This document shows, in pieces, positions 34,172 through 42,203 of a stretch of DNA of 52,015 bases (position 1 is its first letter; every line of letters begins with the position of its first letter). This DNA is from Candidatus Kuenenia stuttgartensis. GTDB lineage: Bacteria > Planctomycetota > Planctomycetia > Pirellulales > UBA1268. The notes beneath the pieces are model-generated. The model made no database searches and had not been told where the DNA came from. It worked only from the letters and a program-made list of their open reading frames with translations. Location of the stretch: the NCBI GenBank assembly GCA_945890755.1, contig CAMDDA010000003.1:1-52015 (forward strand). The letters run 5' to 3'. The position numbers were made by a program, and so were the translations under genes.

Positions 34172-37100
34172 ATGCGACGGTGGTGCCCCAGAGCGTGGAA
34201 CCGGGCGACGGCTGGACGACCCAGTGGCCCGAGCAGTGGCGGGTGGACCTGGGGCCTGGCGGCTGCGGTGCTGTGCATCGCCGTCGCAAGCGGTCTGCCG
34301 GCGACGGCGCTCGCGCGGGACGTGCGGGTCGAGGCGGCCCTCGAGGAGGCGGCGAAGCTCCACGAGGCCGGCGACAGCGAGGGTGCGCTCGGCGTCCTGC
34401 GCAAGACCACGGCGGTGATCAGGAAAGAAAAAGGGGCCAGTGACCCCGACTTGCTCCCGATCCTCGACATGGCAGGCCTCATCCTCTTCGAACAGGAGAA
34501 ACTCACCGAGGCCGAGGGACCGCTCTCGAAAGCCGTGACGCTGCGGGAGCCGCTGCTCTCCGATCGGCCGGGGCAATTCGAGGTGGAACAGGCCTCGACG
34601 CTTTTGCTGCTCGGAAAACTGCATGCGTCTGCGGGCCGGCTCGATCAGATGGTCGATTCGCTGGTCAAGGCCGTCGTGATGTTCGACTCCGCGCTCGGTG
34701 CCGAGCATGAGCGGACGCTCCAGGCGCGGGGCGAGCTCGTGCGGGCGGTGGATCTCTTCACGCAGCAGCTCGGGCCCGATCACGAAGCCACCATCAAGGC
34801 CAACGAAGAGCTGGCCAAGGTGCACGAGACCCTGGGGGACTACACGGCCGCAGTGGCGACGCTGCGGGCTCGGTATGACGGCGAGGCGCAACGCAGCGGG
34901 CCGGGGGCCGGCGAGACGCTCCGCGCTGCGACGGCACTCGGCCGCGTGCTCGCACTCGAAGGCAAGGAGGACGACGCCATCGCGGTGATGACACAGGCGG
35001 CCGAGGCCGCGGAGGCGGATCGCGATGCCGATGCGGTGGCGGTCGTCGAGCTGCTCAGGCAGCTCGCCGAACTTCATGCCGACCTCGAGGACTATTCGCC
35101 GGCCGAGGCGGCGCTTGACCGGGCCCATGCGATCGACGCCCAGACCGCTGGCAGCGACGGCGTCGAGGCCGCCCTCGACGACCTGCTCATGGAACGCATG
35201 GCGGCCCTGCGGGGTGATTTCGACCCGGCCGGAGACGGCTTCGCGCGGGCGACGGCTCGGTTTCAGGAGCTCGCCCGAGAGGGGGATCACCGGGCGGGCC
35301 GTGGCCTCCGGCTGGCGGGCGACGCCTGCCGCGAGGCGGGGCTCACGAATGAAGCCGCCGGTTTCTACCAGACGGCACTCGAGGCCGATGAACGGATCAT
35401 GGGGCCGCAGGACGCCGGCACTGCCGAGGACCAGCTCGGACTGGGCCGCTGCCTCCTCGCCAGCGGCGACGCCGAGGTGGCCCGGCCGCTGCTTGAACAG
35501 GCGGCGAAGACGCTCAGGCGGAAACTCGGGCCCACGCATCCTTCGACTCTCGCGGCGATGGTCGCGCTGGCTTCGGCCACCGTGAAGGCGGGCCAGGCCG
35601 ATGCCGCCGCCGAAATGGTCGGCCGCCTGATCGACCGTCGCGTGCCCCGCGAAGGCAGGCGGGAAGACGAAGAACTCGCCCGCGTCGTGGACGGGGCCGC
35701 CGGCATCCTGTCGGCTGCCGGTCGCGGCAAGGAAGCCGAGAAGCTTCGCGGCGATTTCCTGCGGCTGCGGGTACGGCAGTTTGGCGAAGACCATCCATAC
35801 GTGGCCGACGCCTACGTGAACCTCGCCAACGCCCGTCAGGCGGCCAACGCCTGGGGTGATGCCCTCGCCCTGTATCGACAGGGCGTGGAGCGGCGCGAGG
35901 CCGTTTTGGGAGCAAGCCATCCCGACGTGGCGGCGGCGCTGCTGCCGATGGCGCGGGCGCACCGGGCCCTCAAGCAGCATGCCGAGGCGGTGGACGTGCT
36001 CAGGCGGGCCTTGGCGATCTGGGAGAATGCCGCGGGGCCTGATCACCCGGTCGCGCTGGCGACGGTCAAGCAACTGGCCCTCGCCCAGCTCACCGCCGGC
36101 GACAGACCCGCCGCGGTGGCCTCGATGGAGCGGCTGCTGGCAGCCTACGAACAAGACCCCGAGACGCCGCCCGACGACGTCGTGAAGCTGCTTTCGAAGC
36201 TCGCTGAACTCAAGCATGCGCTCGGCGAAGAAGATGCCGCCCGGCGGCATGTGAGGCGGGCCGTGGAAATCGAGACCTCGCTTGCAGGTGACGCGACGAC
36301 ATCCGATCAGGCGAGCGATCTGGCCGAACTGGCTCGGGTGCAGCGGATGCTGGGAGATGAAGAGGCGGCCCAGGCAAATTTGCAGACCGCCCGGGCGATC
36401 GCCGCCCAACTGGCCGATTCGCAGGCCAAGCTGCAGCAGATCGAGGCGATCGCGTCGCGGCCGGCGGCCCCCCAGGATCGCGACCGCGTGGATGCCGCCG
36501 ACGCAACGGCGACGAGCGTCGCCCCAAAGGGGGCCGGAGATCTGGCGGCCCAAGCCGCGGCCAAGACCGCCGACCGCGTGGTCGAGGATGCCTGGAAGGC
36601 CTTTGCCGCGGGCAAGCCCGAGCAGGCGCGGGCCATGGTGGAGGCCGCGTTGGGCAAGGTGATGAGCGGCGGCCGGGGAGAGGAGCCGATCGCCGCCGAT
36701 CTCTTGATCGCCCAGGCCGACATGCGAGACACCCCGCTCGACACCACCGCCTACGAGCAGTACGCCAGGGCGTTGGCCATTCGCGAAAAACGTCTCGGGC
36801 CGGCGGCGGCCCCGACCCTCGTGGCGGCACTGCGGACCATAGGCATGCTGCTGCTCGCCGATCCCCCCGCGGCGGAACGACTGCTGGATACCGTGGGAGA
36901 CCGGCTTTCCAGTGCCGAGGGTGACCGCACCGCCGTGGCGGCGGCCGTGAGACATGCAGGCCGCATCGCCGCGGCTGCCCGAAATCCGGCCGCGGCTGCG
37001 CGGCTCGCCGACATGCTGGTGGTCGTCGGCGATTCCGCGACGCCGGCACCGCTGATCGAGGCGCTCGAGGCGACGGCCGACATCGCCCGCCTGCCAGAAG

Positions 37101-38845
37101 GTGCGACGGAGGCCGCCTCGCTCCGCAGTCGGCTCCTGCTCCGCGGCACGAATCTCGTGAAGTCGGGCCAGCCCGGCTTTGGTCGAGTGGCCTATCATCA
37201 TGGTCTCGCCGAACAGCAGGCCGGCCGACCCAGCCGGGCCGAGGAGTTCTTCCGCAAGGCGCTTGCCGCCGACGAACAGGAGCACGGTGAGCGTCATCCC
37301 CTCGTCGCACTCGACATGCTCCGCCTTGCCGATCTCGGCCGCAAGACCGCGGCCACCGACTCGGCGGCCGCCGAGTGGCTCGGCAAGACGCGGGCGGTCT
37401 CTGTCGAGATGCCGACGAGGCAGTCGGCGACGTGGGCAGATGCCCTGCGTCGGCTCGTCGAACTCCATGACGACCGCGGTGAGGCGGACGATGCCCTGCG
37501 GATCATCAAGGCCGCAGTCGATGCCGCGGCCGCTGCCAATGTGGGCACCTCCGCCCAGATGGCCGAACTCCTGGGCGAACGGGCCCGTGCCCATCTGGCC
37601 CGCGGCGACCGGCAGCGGGCTGGCGAAATCCTCTCCGCGGCCGTCGGGCTTGCGACGGCCGCAGCCGGCGGCGGCAGCGCGGAGGCGGTGTGTCTCGCCA
37701 CGCGGCTCGAGCGGGTGCGGGGTCGAGCGGCGGCAGCCGGTCCGAAGCTATCGGAAGCGGAGGCGCTGTCCGCTGCGGCCGACGACGCCCTGGCCGTCGG
37801 TGATCTGGCGGCGGCCCGCGAGAGGCTCGTGCGACTCGGCAAGCTCGTCTGGAAGGAACGGGGCAAGGACGACCCCGCCGTCGCGGCAGTGGCGCTGCGG
37901 CTTGCCGACCTAGCGATGACGTGCGGCGACTTGGCATATGCGCGGACCATGCTTGCCTCGGTGAAGAGCCCTCGCGACCCGCTGCAGACGGCTGAACTGC
38001 GGCTGCTCGAGGCGCGGCTCAGCCTGGAGATGAGCGATTCGGCAGCCGCAACTGCGGCGTTCGAGGTCGCCCAGGCATCGCTTGCGGAGACGATCGACGC
38101 GGCGGACGAGGACGATCCCACCTTCGCTGCCCGGCGAGGCAGGCTGAAGCTTGCCGCGGCCCAGGTCCAGTCGGCGCTCGGTGACGCTGCAAGCGCCCGG
38201 AGCGCATGCCGGGCGATCCGGTCGGCGCTCGTCGGGCAGGATGTCGCCTCGCCGCTCGGGCTGGCGGTGCTCTCGGCCGAAGTCGAGCGTTGTCTGGAAG
38301 ACGGTGATGCCGCTGCGGCGGTTGCCGTCGCGAATGAGGCGGAGCAGGCGGCCCGTGCTGCTGCGGCCGGCAACGCGGTGCTCGGCATCGTCACGGCCGC
38401 CGCCGCGCGGGCCGAGCAGACCGCGGGCATGGCATCGTGGTCGGACCGTGGCCAGACGGCGGCCAAGCTCCTCGAGCCCGTGCTCGCAGGGATGGAGCCG
38501 ACGACGAGCAATTCCGCAGCCATCGCCGCGGTGCATCACCTCGCTGTCGTTCAGGCTGCGGCGGGCAATCGTGATGAGGCTCAGCGGCTGAGTCGCATCG
38601 CCCTGGACGCCGCCGAACGCAGCCTGCCCGCGACCCACATGGAGCGAATCGCCGCGACCGTGGCTGCTGCACGGATTGCCGCAGCCGCCGGCACGATCGC
38701 TGACGCCGAGGCGCTGCTGGCCACCGCGGCGGCATCCGCCCGTGAGCGTCGCAAGGGGATCGAACGCCCCACGCCCTCCGCGGATCGGGAATGGGAGGCC
38801 GTCACCGTCGGTGGCTCGGCGAGCACCTTGCGGACCGACGGCTGA
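34172..38845 (+). CDS. very large secreted or anchored TPR protein
   Basis: 1557 residues from the ATG at 34172, which has GGAGG ten bases upstream (34157-34161); an ATG at 34130 is possible but lacks this. A hydrophobic segment at about 28-48 (GLAAAVLCIAVASGLPATALA) ends in an AxA-like site and fits a signal peptide. The rest is almost entirely helical repeats: TPRs of the kinesin-light-chain type are clear to about residue 830 (ALAAYEQ-like units with LGPDHEAT and FGEDHPYVADAYVNLANARQ linkers), after which alanine-rich degenerate repeats continue to the end. No enzymatic domain is seen. Likely an extracytoplasmic scaffold. It follows a prepilin-like gene, as the smaller TPR protein at 10613 does. 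Confidence 0.82.
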   Translation: MRRWCPRAWNRATAGRPSGPSSGGWTWGLAAAVLCIAVASGLPATALARDVRVEAALEEAAKLHEAGDSEGALGVLRKTTAVIRKEKGASDPDLLPILDMAGLILFEQEKLTEAEGPLSKAVTLREPLLSDRPGQFEVEQASTLLLLGKLHASAGRLDQMVDSLVKAVVMFDSALGAEHERTLQARGELVRAVDLFTQQLGPDHEATIKANEELAKVHETLGDYTAAVATLRARYDGEAQRSGPGAGETLRAATALGRVLALEGKEDDAIAVMTQAAEAAEADRDADAVAVVELLRQLAELHADLEDYSPAEAALDRAHAIDAQTAGSDGVEAALDDLLMERMAALRGDFDPAGDGFARATARFQELAREGDHRAGRGLRLAGDACREAGLTNEAAGFYQTALEADERIMGPQDAGTAEDQLGLGRCLLASGDAEVARPLLEQAAKTLRRKLGPTHPSTLAAMVALASATVKAGQADAAAEMVGRLIDRRVPREGRREDEELARVVDGAAGILSAAGRGKEAEKLRGDFLRLRVRQFGEDHPYVADAYVNLANARQAANAWGDALALYRQGVERREAVLGASHPDVAAALLPMARAHRALKQHAEAVDVLRRALAIWENAAGPDHPVALATVKQLALAQLTAGDRPAAVASMERLLAAYEQDPETPPDDVVKLLSKLAELKHALGEEDAARRHVRRAVEIETSLAGDATTSDQASDLAELARVQRMLGDEEAAQANLQTARAIAAQLADSQAKLQQIEAIASRPAAPQDRDRVDAADATATSVAPKGAGDLAAQAAAKTADRVVEDAWKAFAAGKPEQARAMVEAALGKVMSGGRGEEPIAADLLIAQADMRDTPLDTTAYEQYARALAIREKRLGPAAAPTLVAALRTIGMLLLADPPAAERLLDTVGDRLSSAEGDRTAVAAAVRHAGRIAAAARNPAAAARLADMLVVVGDSATPAPLIEALEATADIARLPEGATEAASLRSRLLLRGTNLVKSGQPGFGRVAYHHGLAEQQAGRPSRAEEFFRKALAADEQEHGERHPLVALDMLRLADLGRKTAATDSAAAEWLGKTRAVSVEMPTRQSATWADALRRLVELHDDRGEADDALRIIKAAVDAAAAANVGTSAQMAELLGERARAHLARGDRQRAGEILSAAVGLATAAAGGGSAEAVCLATRLERVRGRAAAAGPKLSEAEALSAAADDALAVGDLAAARERLVRLGKLVWKERGKDDPAVAAVALRLADLAMTCGDLAYARTMLASVKSPRDPLQTAELRLLEARLSLEMSDSAAATAAFEVAQASLAETIDAADEDDPTFAARRGRLKLAAAQVQSALGDAASARSACRAIRSALVGQDVASPLGLAVLSAEVERCLEDGDAAAAVAVANEAEQAARAAAAGNAVLGIVTAAAARAEQTAGMASWSDRGQTAAKLLEPVLAGMEPTTSNSAAIAAVHHLAVVQAAAGNRDEAQRLSRIALDAAERSLPATHMERIAATVAAARIAAAAGTIADAEALLATAAASARERRKGIERPTPSADREWEAVTVGGSASTLRTDG

Positions 38846-38865
38846 GCGGCCTGCACGATCCGCGG

Positions 38866-40416
38866 CTATTCTGTCGGCTGCGGTTCGGCTGTTGGGGCCG
38901 GCTTCCGCGGCGGCGGGACGGCCTTCTTCGCATCGCCGGCGTTGATCGCCCTGAGGGCGCGGCGGGCCGCCGCGTCGGCCGCATCCTTCGAGGCGACGAG
39001 TTGTGCCGCCAACTTCGACTGTGATTCGGCCTGAGCGAGCGTCGCAGCGAGCAATTCGTGGATCGGCGCTTTCTTGTCGAATCCAGACTCCTCGACCGTG
39101 AGCAGTTCCTTGGCCTCGCGGAGCGCCTCGACGGCGGCCCGCGACTGCCGCTCGGCGGCGGTGACATTCTTGGCGGCGATGCTCTGCCGCATCTCCGCCA
39201 GCGAGATTTCGGCATCGACGATCAACGGCTCCGCGAGGGCTGGATGGCGGGGCTTTTCCGCCGCCCGCAGGTCGGCGATCGCGGTCCCGAGGATCTGCCG
39301 GGCCCGCTCCGGGTCGCCGTGCCGCAGGACCGCCTCGGCCAGGGCCTCCTTGGCCGTGCACCGAATCCGGGCCGCTTCCTTGCGGGCTGCGAGATAGTCT
39401 GCCGTCTCGGGCTCGTCTTCACCGCGCTCAAAGGCGGCGAGCGCCGCATCGCAGGCGGCATCTGCATCGGCCACGGCCTGTTCGAGATACTCGATCGCCC
39501 TGCGGAACTGTCGGTCCGCAGCCTCGGCCCGGGCCGCTGGTGTCTCCGCGATCACTGGCGCGGCGCTCGTGGCATCACCGTCTTCGGTCGCGGCCACCGG
39601 CTCGCCCTCGGCGGCCGGCGCGATCGTGTCGGAGGGAAGCGTGAACGGCAACTTGCCGGCCTCCAGAAAGCGCTTCCCCGTGAGCAGCCGCGGCCGGAAA
39701 CCCCCGAGCATCGCACGAATGTACGGCGAGCGGGCTTCGGGCGACTCTTCCCCGTCGGGAAGCCGGGCCAGCGATGTGTTGCGGGCGTGCTGTGCGATTT
39801 TCGTGATCTTGTCGAGCAGTTCGAACCGCTTGGCCCAGGCGGCGGCATCCATCTCAGGGGCATCCGTGTCGGCCGTCCCGGCTGCCGTGGACATGCGGGA
39901 TGGCTTGGCAATGGCGAGCCCGTGATTGTCGGATCGCACCCGCTCCAGGAGCAGCATCGCCTCTTCGTCGATCAGTGAAAAGTAGAGCAGCGAAAACGGC
40001 AGCACGGCCTTTCCGACCTGCTCCGCATCCGACGATCGCGGCACGCTGGCGGCCAGGGCCCGCTGGAAGTCCTTCGACTTGAAGTACCGTTGGGCGTCGG
40101 CGAGAGACTTTTCCGCATCGCTCAGCATGCCCATTTCTCGTTCCGCGAACATCCGCAGGAGCAAGAGATCGATCATGATCGCCGTCTGCTGTCCCCCTTT
40201 CGGAGGGCGGCCGTTGGGCCGGACGATCTGCTCGAGCTGGCGGGTCTCGGCGACGACTTGCTTGTACTTGCCGTCACGGATCAACTCCTCGATCAGCCGC
40301 CGCTCCACGCCCAGGTCGGTCTGGGCGGTCGCGGGGGCGCACCAGACCGCTGCAAGCAGGGCGACGACGGCGGCGAGGAATCGGGGAAGCGGATGGCGAG
40401 GCTGACGCAGGACCAT
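38866..40416 (-). CDS. secreted helical protein of unknown function
   Basis: 516 residues from the ATG at 40416. The first 30 residues are a clean Sec signal peptide (PRFLAAVVALLAAVWCAPATAQ, cleavage after ATA). The mature part is rich in Ala/Glu/Arg helices, with segments such as YFKSKDFQRALAA and AEMRQSIAAKNVTAAERQSR that resemble degenerate TPRs, and a low-complexity Ala/Glu linker around residues 230-270. The C-terminus is proline/lysine-rich. The frame extends far upstream in the GC-rich DNA, but only this ATG gives a signal peptide. It is 11 bases downstream of the repeat protein gene and probably co-transcribed. I do not recognise the family; a periplasmic or surface scaffold role is inference. 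Confidence 0.7.
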   Translation of the reverse strand: MVLRQPRHPLPRFLAAVVALLAAVWCAPATAQTDLGVERRLIEELIRDGKYKQVVAETRQLEQIVRPNGRPPKGGQQTAIMIDLLLLRMFAEREMGMLSDAEKSLADAQRYFKSKDFQRALAASVPRSSDAEQVGKAVLPFSLLYFSLIDEEAMLLLERVRSDNHGLAIAKPSRMSTAAGTADTDAPEMDAAAWAKRFELLDKITKIAQHARNTSLARLPDGEESPEARSPYIRAMLGGFRPRLLTGKRFLEAGKLPFTLPSDTIAPAAEGEPVAATEDGDATSAAPVIAETPAARAEAADRQFRRAIEYLEQAVADADAACDAALAAFERGEDEPETADYLAARKEAARIRCTAKEALAEAVLRHGDPERARQILGTAIADLRAAEKPRHPALAEPLIVDAEISLAEMRQSIAAKNVTAAERQSRAAVEALREAKELLTVEESGFDKKAPIHELLAATLAQAESQSKLAAQLVASKDAADAAARRALRAINAGDAKKAVPPPRKPAPTAEPQPTE

Positions 40417-40427
40417 GGCAGGACCCT

Positions 40428-41204
40428 TCACGGGAGCGGCGAAGGCGGAGTGGTCGGAGACGATCGGTGAAGTATAGCCGGCGCGAACAGCGGTCGTTCG
40501 ATGCTGGTCAATGGATCGTCTGCAGCCTGTGCAGGCCGTGGCCCACCGAGCCGGCCGAGCTGGCAGCCGAACGGCTGGCGGGTGAGGGCGGCTAGCGCTG
40601 CATAGGAGATGCGCGTGACGCCGTCGAGCTGGAGTGGCCCGGCATGCCGGGCCAACCCCACGGCGGTGGCCGGCGACGGCGCGTCGATTCCGGGCAGGAA
40701 CAGCGGCCCAGAGTGCGGGGCGAGTGCGGCGGCGACGCGGGAATCGAGATGCGTGAGGCCACCGAGTCGGAGCGGCGCCCGCAGTTCCGCGAGCGCTGCG
40801 GCTGCGGCCGGTGACAGCCGGGCCACACCGTCGAGTGCGAGCGGCCCGCGATGCCGAGCCAACGCCACGGCCAGCGGCACATCCACCGACTCGATCCCGC
40901 CAAGCGACAGGAGTTTGCCATGAGGGGACAACGCGATGGCCTGCACCGGCAAGAGCCAGTGGACCCCGTCGAGCATGATCGGCCCGTCGTGGCGGGCGAG
41001 TTCCCGGGCCGCCGTCAGGGTGATGGTGCCGAACGACTGGAGGTCGAGGGCCTCCCCGGCCTCTGAGTCGAACCCGTGCAGGGTCTCGGCGTCGAGCACC
41101 GCGGCCGCTGGCGGGGCGGCCGATTTCGCGGCTGCGAAGCATCGGGGGACGACCGTCATGAGCACGCCGAGAGCCACGGCCACACCGGTGAGGCGTACGT
41201 TCAT
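40428..41204 (-). CDS. secreted protein with six 23-residue leucine-rich-like repeats
   Basis: 258 residues from the ATG at 41204; an ATG at 41237 overlapping the upstream stop is the alternative. Signal peptide MNVRLTGVAVALGVLMTVVP with cleavage near CFAAA. Residues 66-203 are six consecutive repeats of exactly 23 residues with the pattern A-x-x-L-A-x-H-x-G-P-L-x-L-D-G-V-x-x-L-S-x-A-A. The regular L/G/L spacing suggests a solenoid like a leucine-rich repeat, and similar ALAxHxGxLxLxGLxxLS repeats are a known feature of planctomycete proteins. The remaining 55 residues are Pro/Arg-rich. Likely a binding module outside the cytoplasm; no partner known. Confidence 0.72.
   Translation of the reverse strand: MNVRLTGVAVALGVLMTVVPRCFAAAKSAAPPAAAVLDAETLHGFDSEAGEALDLQSFGTITLTAARELARHDGPIMLDGVHWLLPVQAIALSPHGKLLSLGGIESVDVPLAVALARHRGPLALDGVARLSPAAAAALAELRAPLRLGGLTHLDSRVAAALAPHSGPLFLPGIDAPSPATAVGLARHAGPLQLDGVTRISYAALAALTRQPFGCQLGRLGGPRPAQAADDPLTSIERPLFAPAILHRSSPTTPPSPLP
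40596..41009 (-). repeat. six in-frame 69-base coding repeats (23 residues each)
   Basis: This stretch encodes the six solenoid units of the gene at 40428-41204. The period of 23 residues is exact through all six units, although the DNA of the units has diverged. The fifth unit has lost the aspartate of the LDGV core (LPGI). Confidence 0.75.
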
Positions 41205-41223
41205 GCCACGCCCGGGCGACTCA

Positions 41224-42189
41224 TCAAAAGAAGTCATCGACGGGCTCTTCGGTCGGTTTTTCCGCAGCGTCCTCGGCTGCAGGCTTGTCAGGGAGCTTTT
41301 CCGGAAGCTTTGCGTCATCGGCCGCCGCGGGCTTGGGCTCGGCAGGCTTGGCCTCATTCGGCCTTGCCGGCGCCGGCGGCTTCGGCGGCCCGCCGGCACC
41401 TGGCTCGCGGTTCTCGACCCGGATGGTGGCGTCCCAGGCACCCACGACGTATTTCTCGACGAGTCCGACCCGCCGCTGGCGATCACCGTCGAGATCCACG
41501 TATTTGAATTCCTTCGTCATTGTTCCGTTGCCGTCGGTGTCGCGGAACGGGTCTTCGAACTCCCACTGGCCCGATGTATTGAGATCCCGCCAGGCCTCGC
41601 TCGAGACCCGGATCGGTCCTTCGATCCCGTCGCTGGGAGCCGGTTCGCCATCCACGGGAACGTACGTGCCATCGGCCTGCCGCTCGCCGGCGAATTGGCC
41701 CGCGGCCCGCATCGCCAGGCTGCCCACGTCGAGCCACATGCCCCCCGCGGGCACCGGAATCCCGGCGAGCAGCGGACACATCGACCAATTGATCAGGATC
41801 GCGCCCAGGAAGAGCGCCCCGGCGAACCCCCCCGCCAGCCCGCCGCCGAGTTGATCGATGAGCGGCATCGGGAGGATCTCCGTGTCGATGAACTTTGGGT
41901 TGGCCAGTTTCCAGACCGCCGTCAGGCTGCCCCAGAAGACCAGCGTGAAGCAGAGGAACACGGCCCAAGGCTGTACGGTGAAGTCGCTCGGCATGAAGAA
42001 CCCGAACGAGTCCATGAACAACGGCCCGATCAGTCCGGCCAGCGGTTCGTGCAGCAGGATCGCGAGAATGAGGGCACCGAGCACTTCCACTCCCGCGACG
42101 GCGGTGGCGAAAAATCCGCGCGAAAGCCCGAGGAACCCGCAGTAGGCGATTCCGAGCAGCACGATGATGTCAAAGGCGATCGCCGGCAT
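41224..42189 (-). CDS. CvpA-like membrane protein with extended soluble C-terminus
   Basis: 321 residues from the ATG at 42189 (MPAIAFDIIVLLGIAYCGFL). The first 170 residues contain four hydrophobic helices with FLGLSRGFFATAV and FTLVFWGSLTAVW, the pattern of CvpA (colicin V production) family proteins, inner-membrane proteins of poorly known function linked to envelope integrity. The second half is soluble, with an acidic stretch DTDGNGTMTKEFKYVDLDGD, reminiscent of but not matching a calcium-binding loop, and a Pro/Lys/Ala/Glu-rich tail. Its start is 14 bases after the stop of the ATPase gene and its stop is close to the start of the repeat protein gene, so these are co-transcribed. Confidence 0.78.
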   Translation of the reverse strand: MPAIAFDIIVLLGIAYCGFLGLSRGFFATAVAGVEVLGALILAILLHEPLAGLIGPLFMDSFGFFMPSDFTVQPWAVFLCFTLVFWGSLTAVWKLANPKFIDTEILPMPLIDQLGGGLAGGFAGALFLGAILINWSMCPLLAGIPVPAGGMWLDVGSLAMRAAGQFAGERQADGTYVPVDGEPAPSDGIEGPIRVSSEAWRDLNTSGQWEFEDPFRDTDGNGTMTKEFKYVDLDGDRQRRVGLVEKYVVGAWDATIRVENREPGAGGPPKPPAPARPNEAKPAEPKPAAADDAKLPEKLPDKPAAEDAAEKPTEEPVDDFF

Positions 42190-42203
42190 GGTGGCTCTCG
42201 AGG

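Noticed and set aside
34073..37594. 1173-codon minus-strand open frame opposite the giant TPR gene
   Set aside because: Composition is typical of an antisense shadow (Gly/Arg/His-rich, no repeats), while the plus strand shows regular TPR units and a signal peptide.
40417..41142. Long N-terminal extension of the secreted helical protein gene
   Set aside because: The extra 242 residues are Arg/Pro-rich shadow of the repeat protein gene; the internal ATG at 40416 starts a clean signal peptide.
41518..41550. EF-hand or dockerin calcium site in the CvpA-like protein
   Set aside because: The acidic loop DTDGNGTMTKEF lacks an acidic residue at position 12, so it does not meet the EF-hand pattern.
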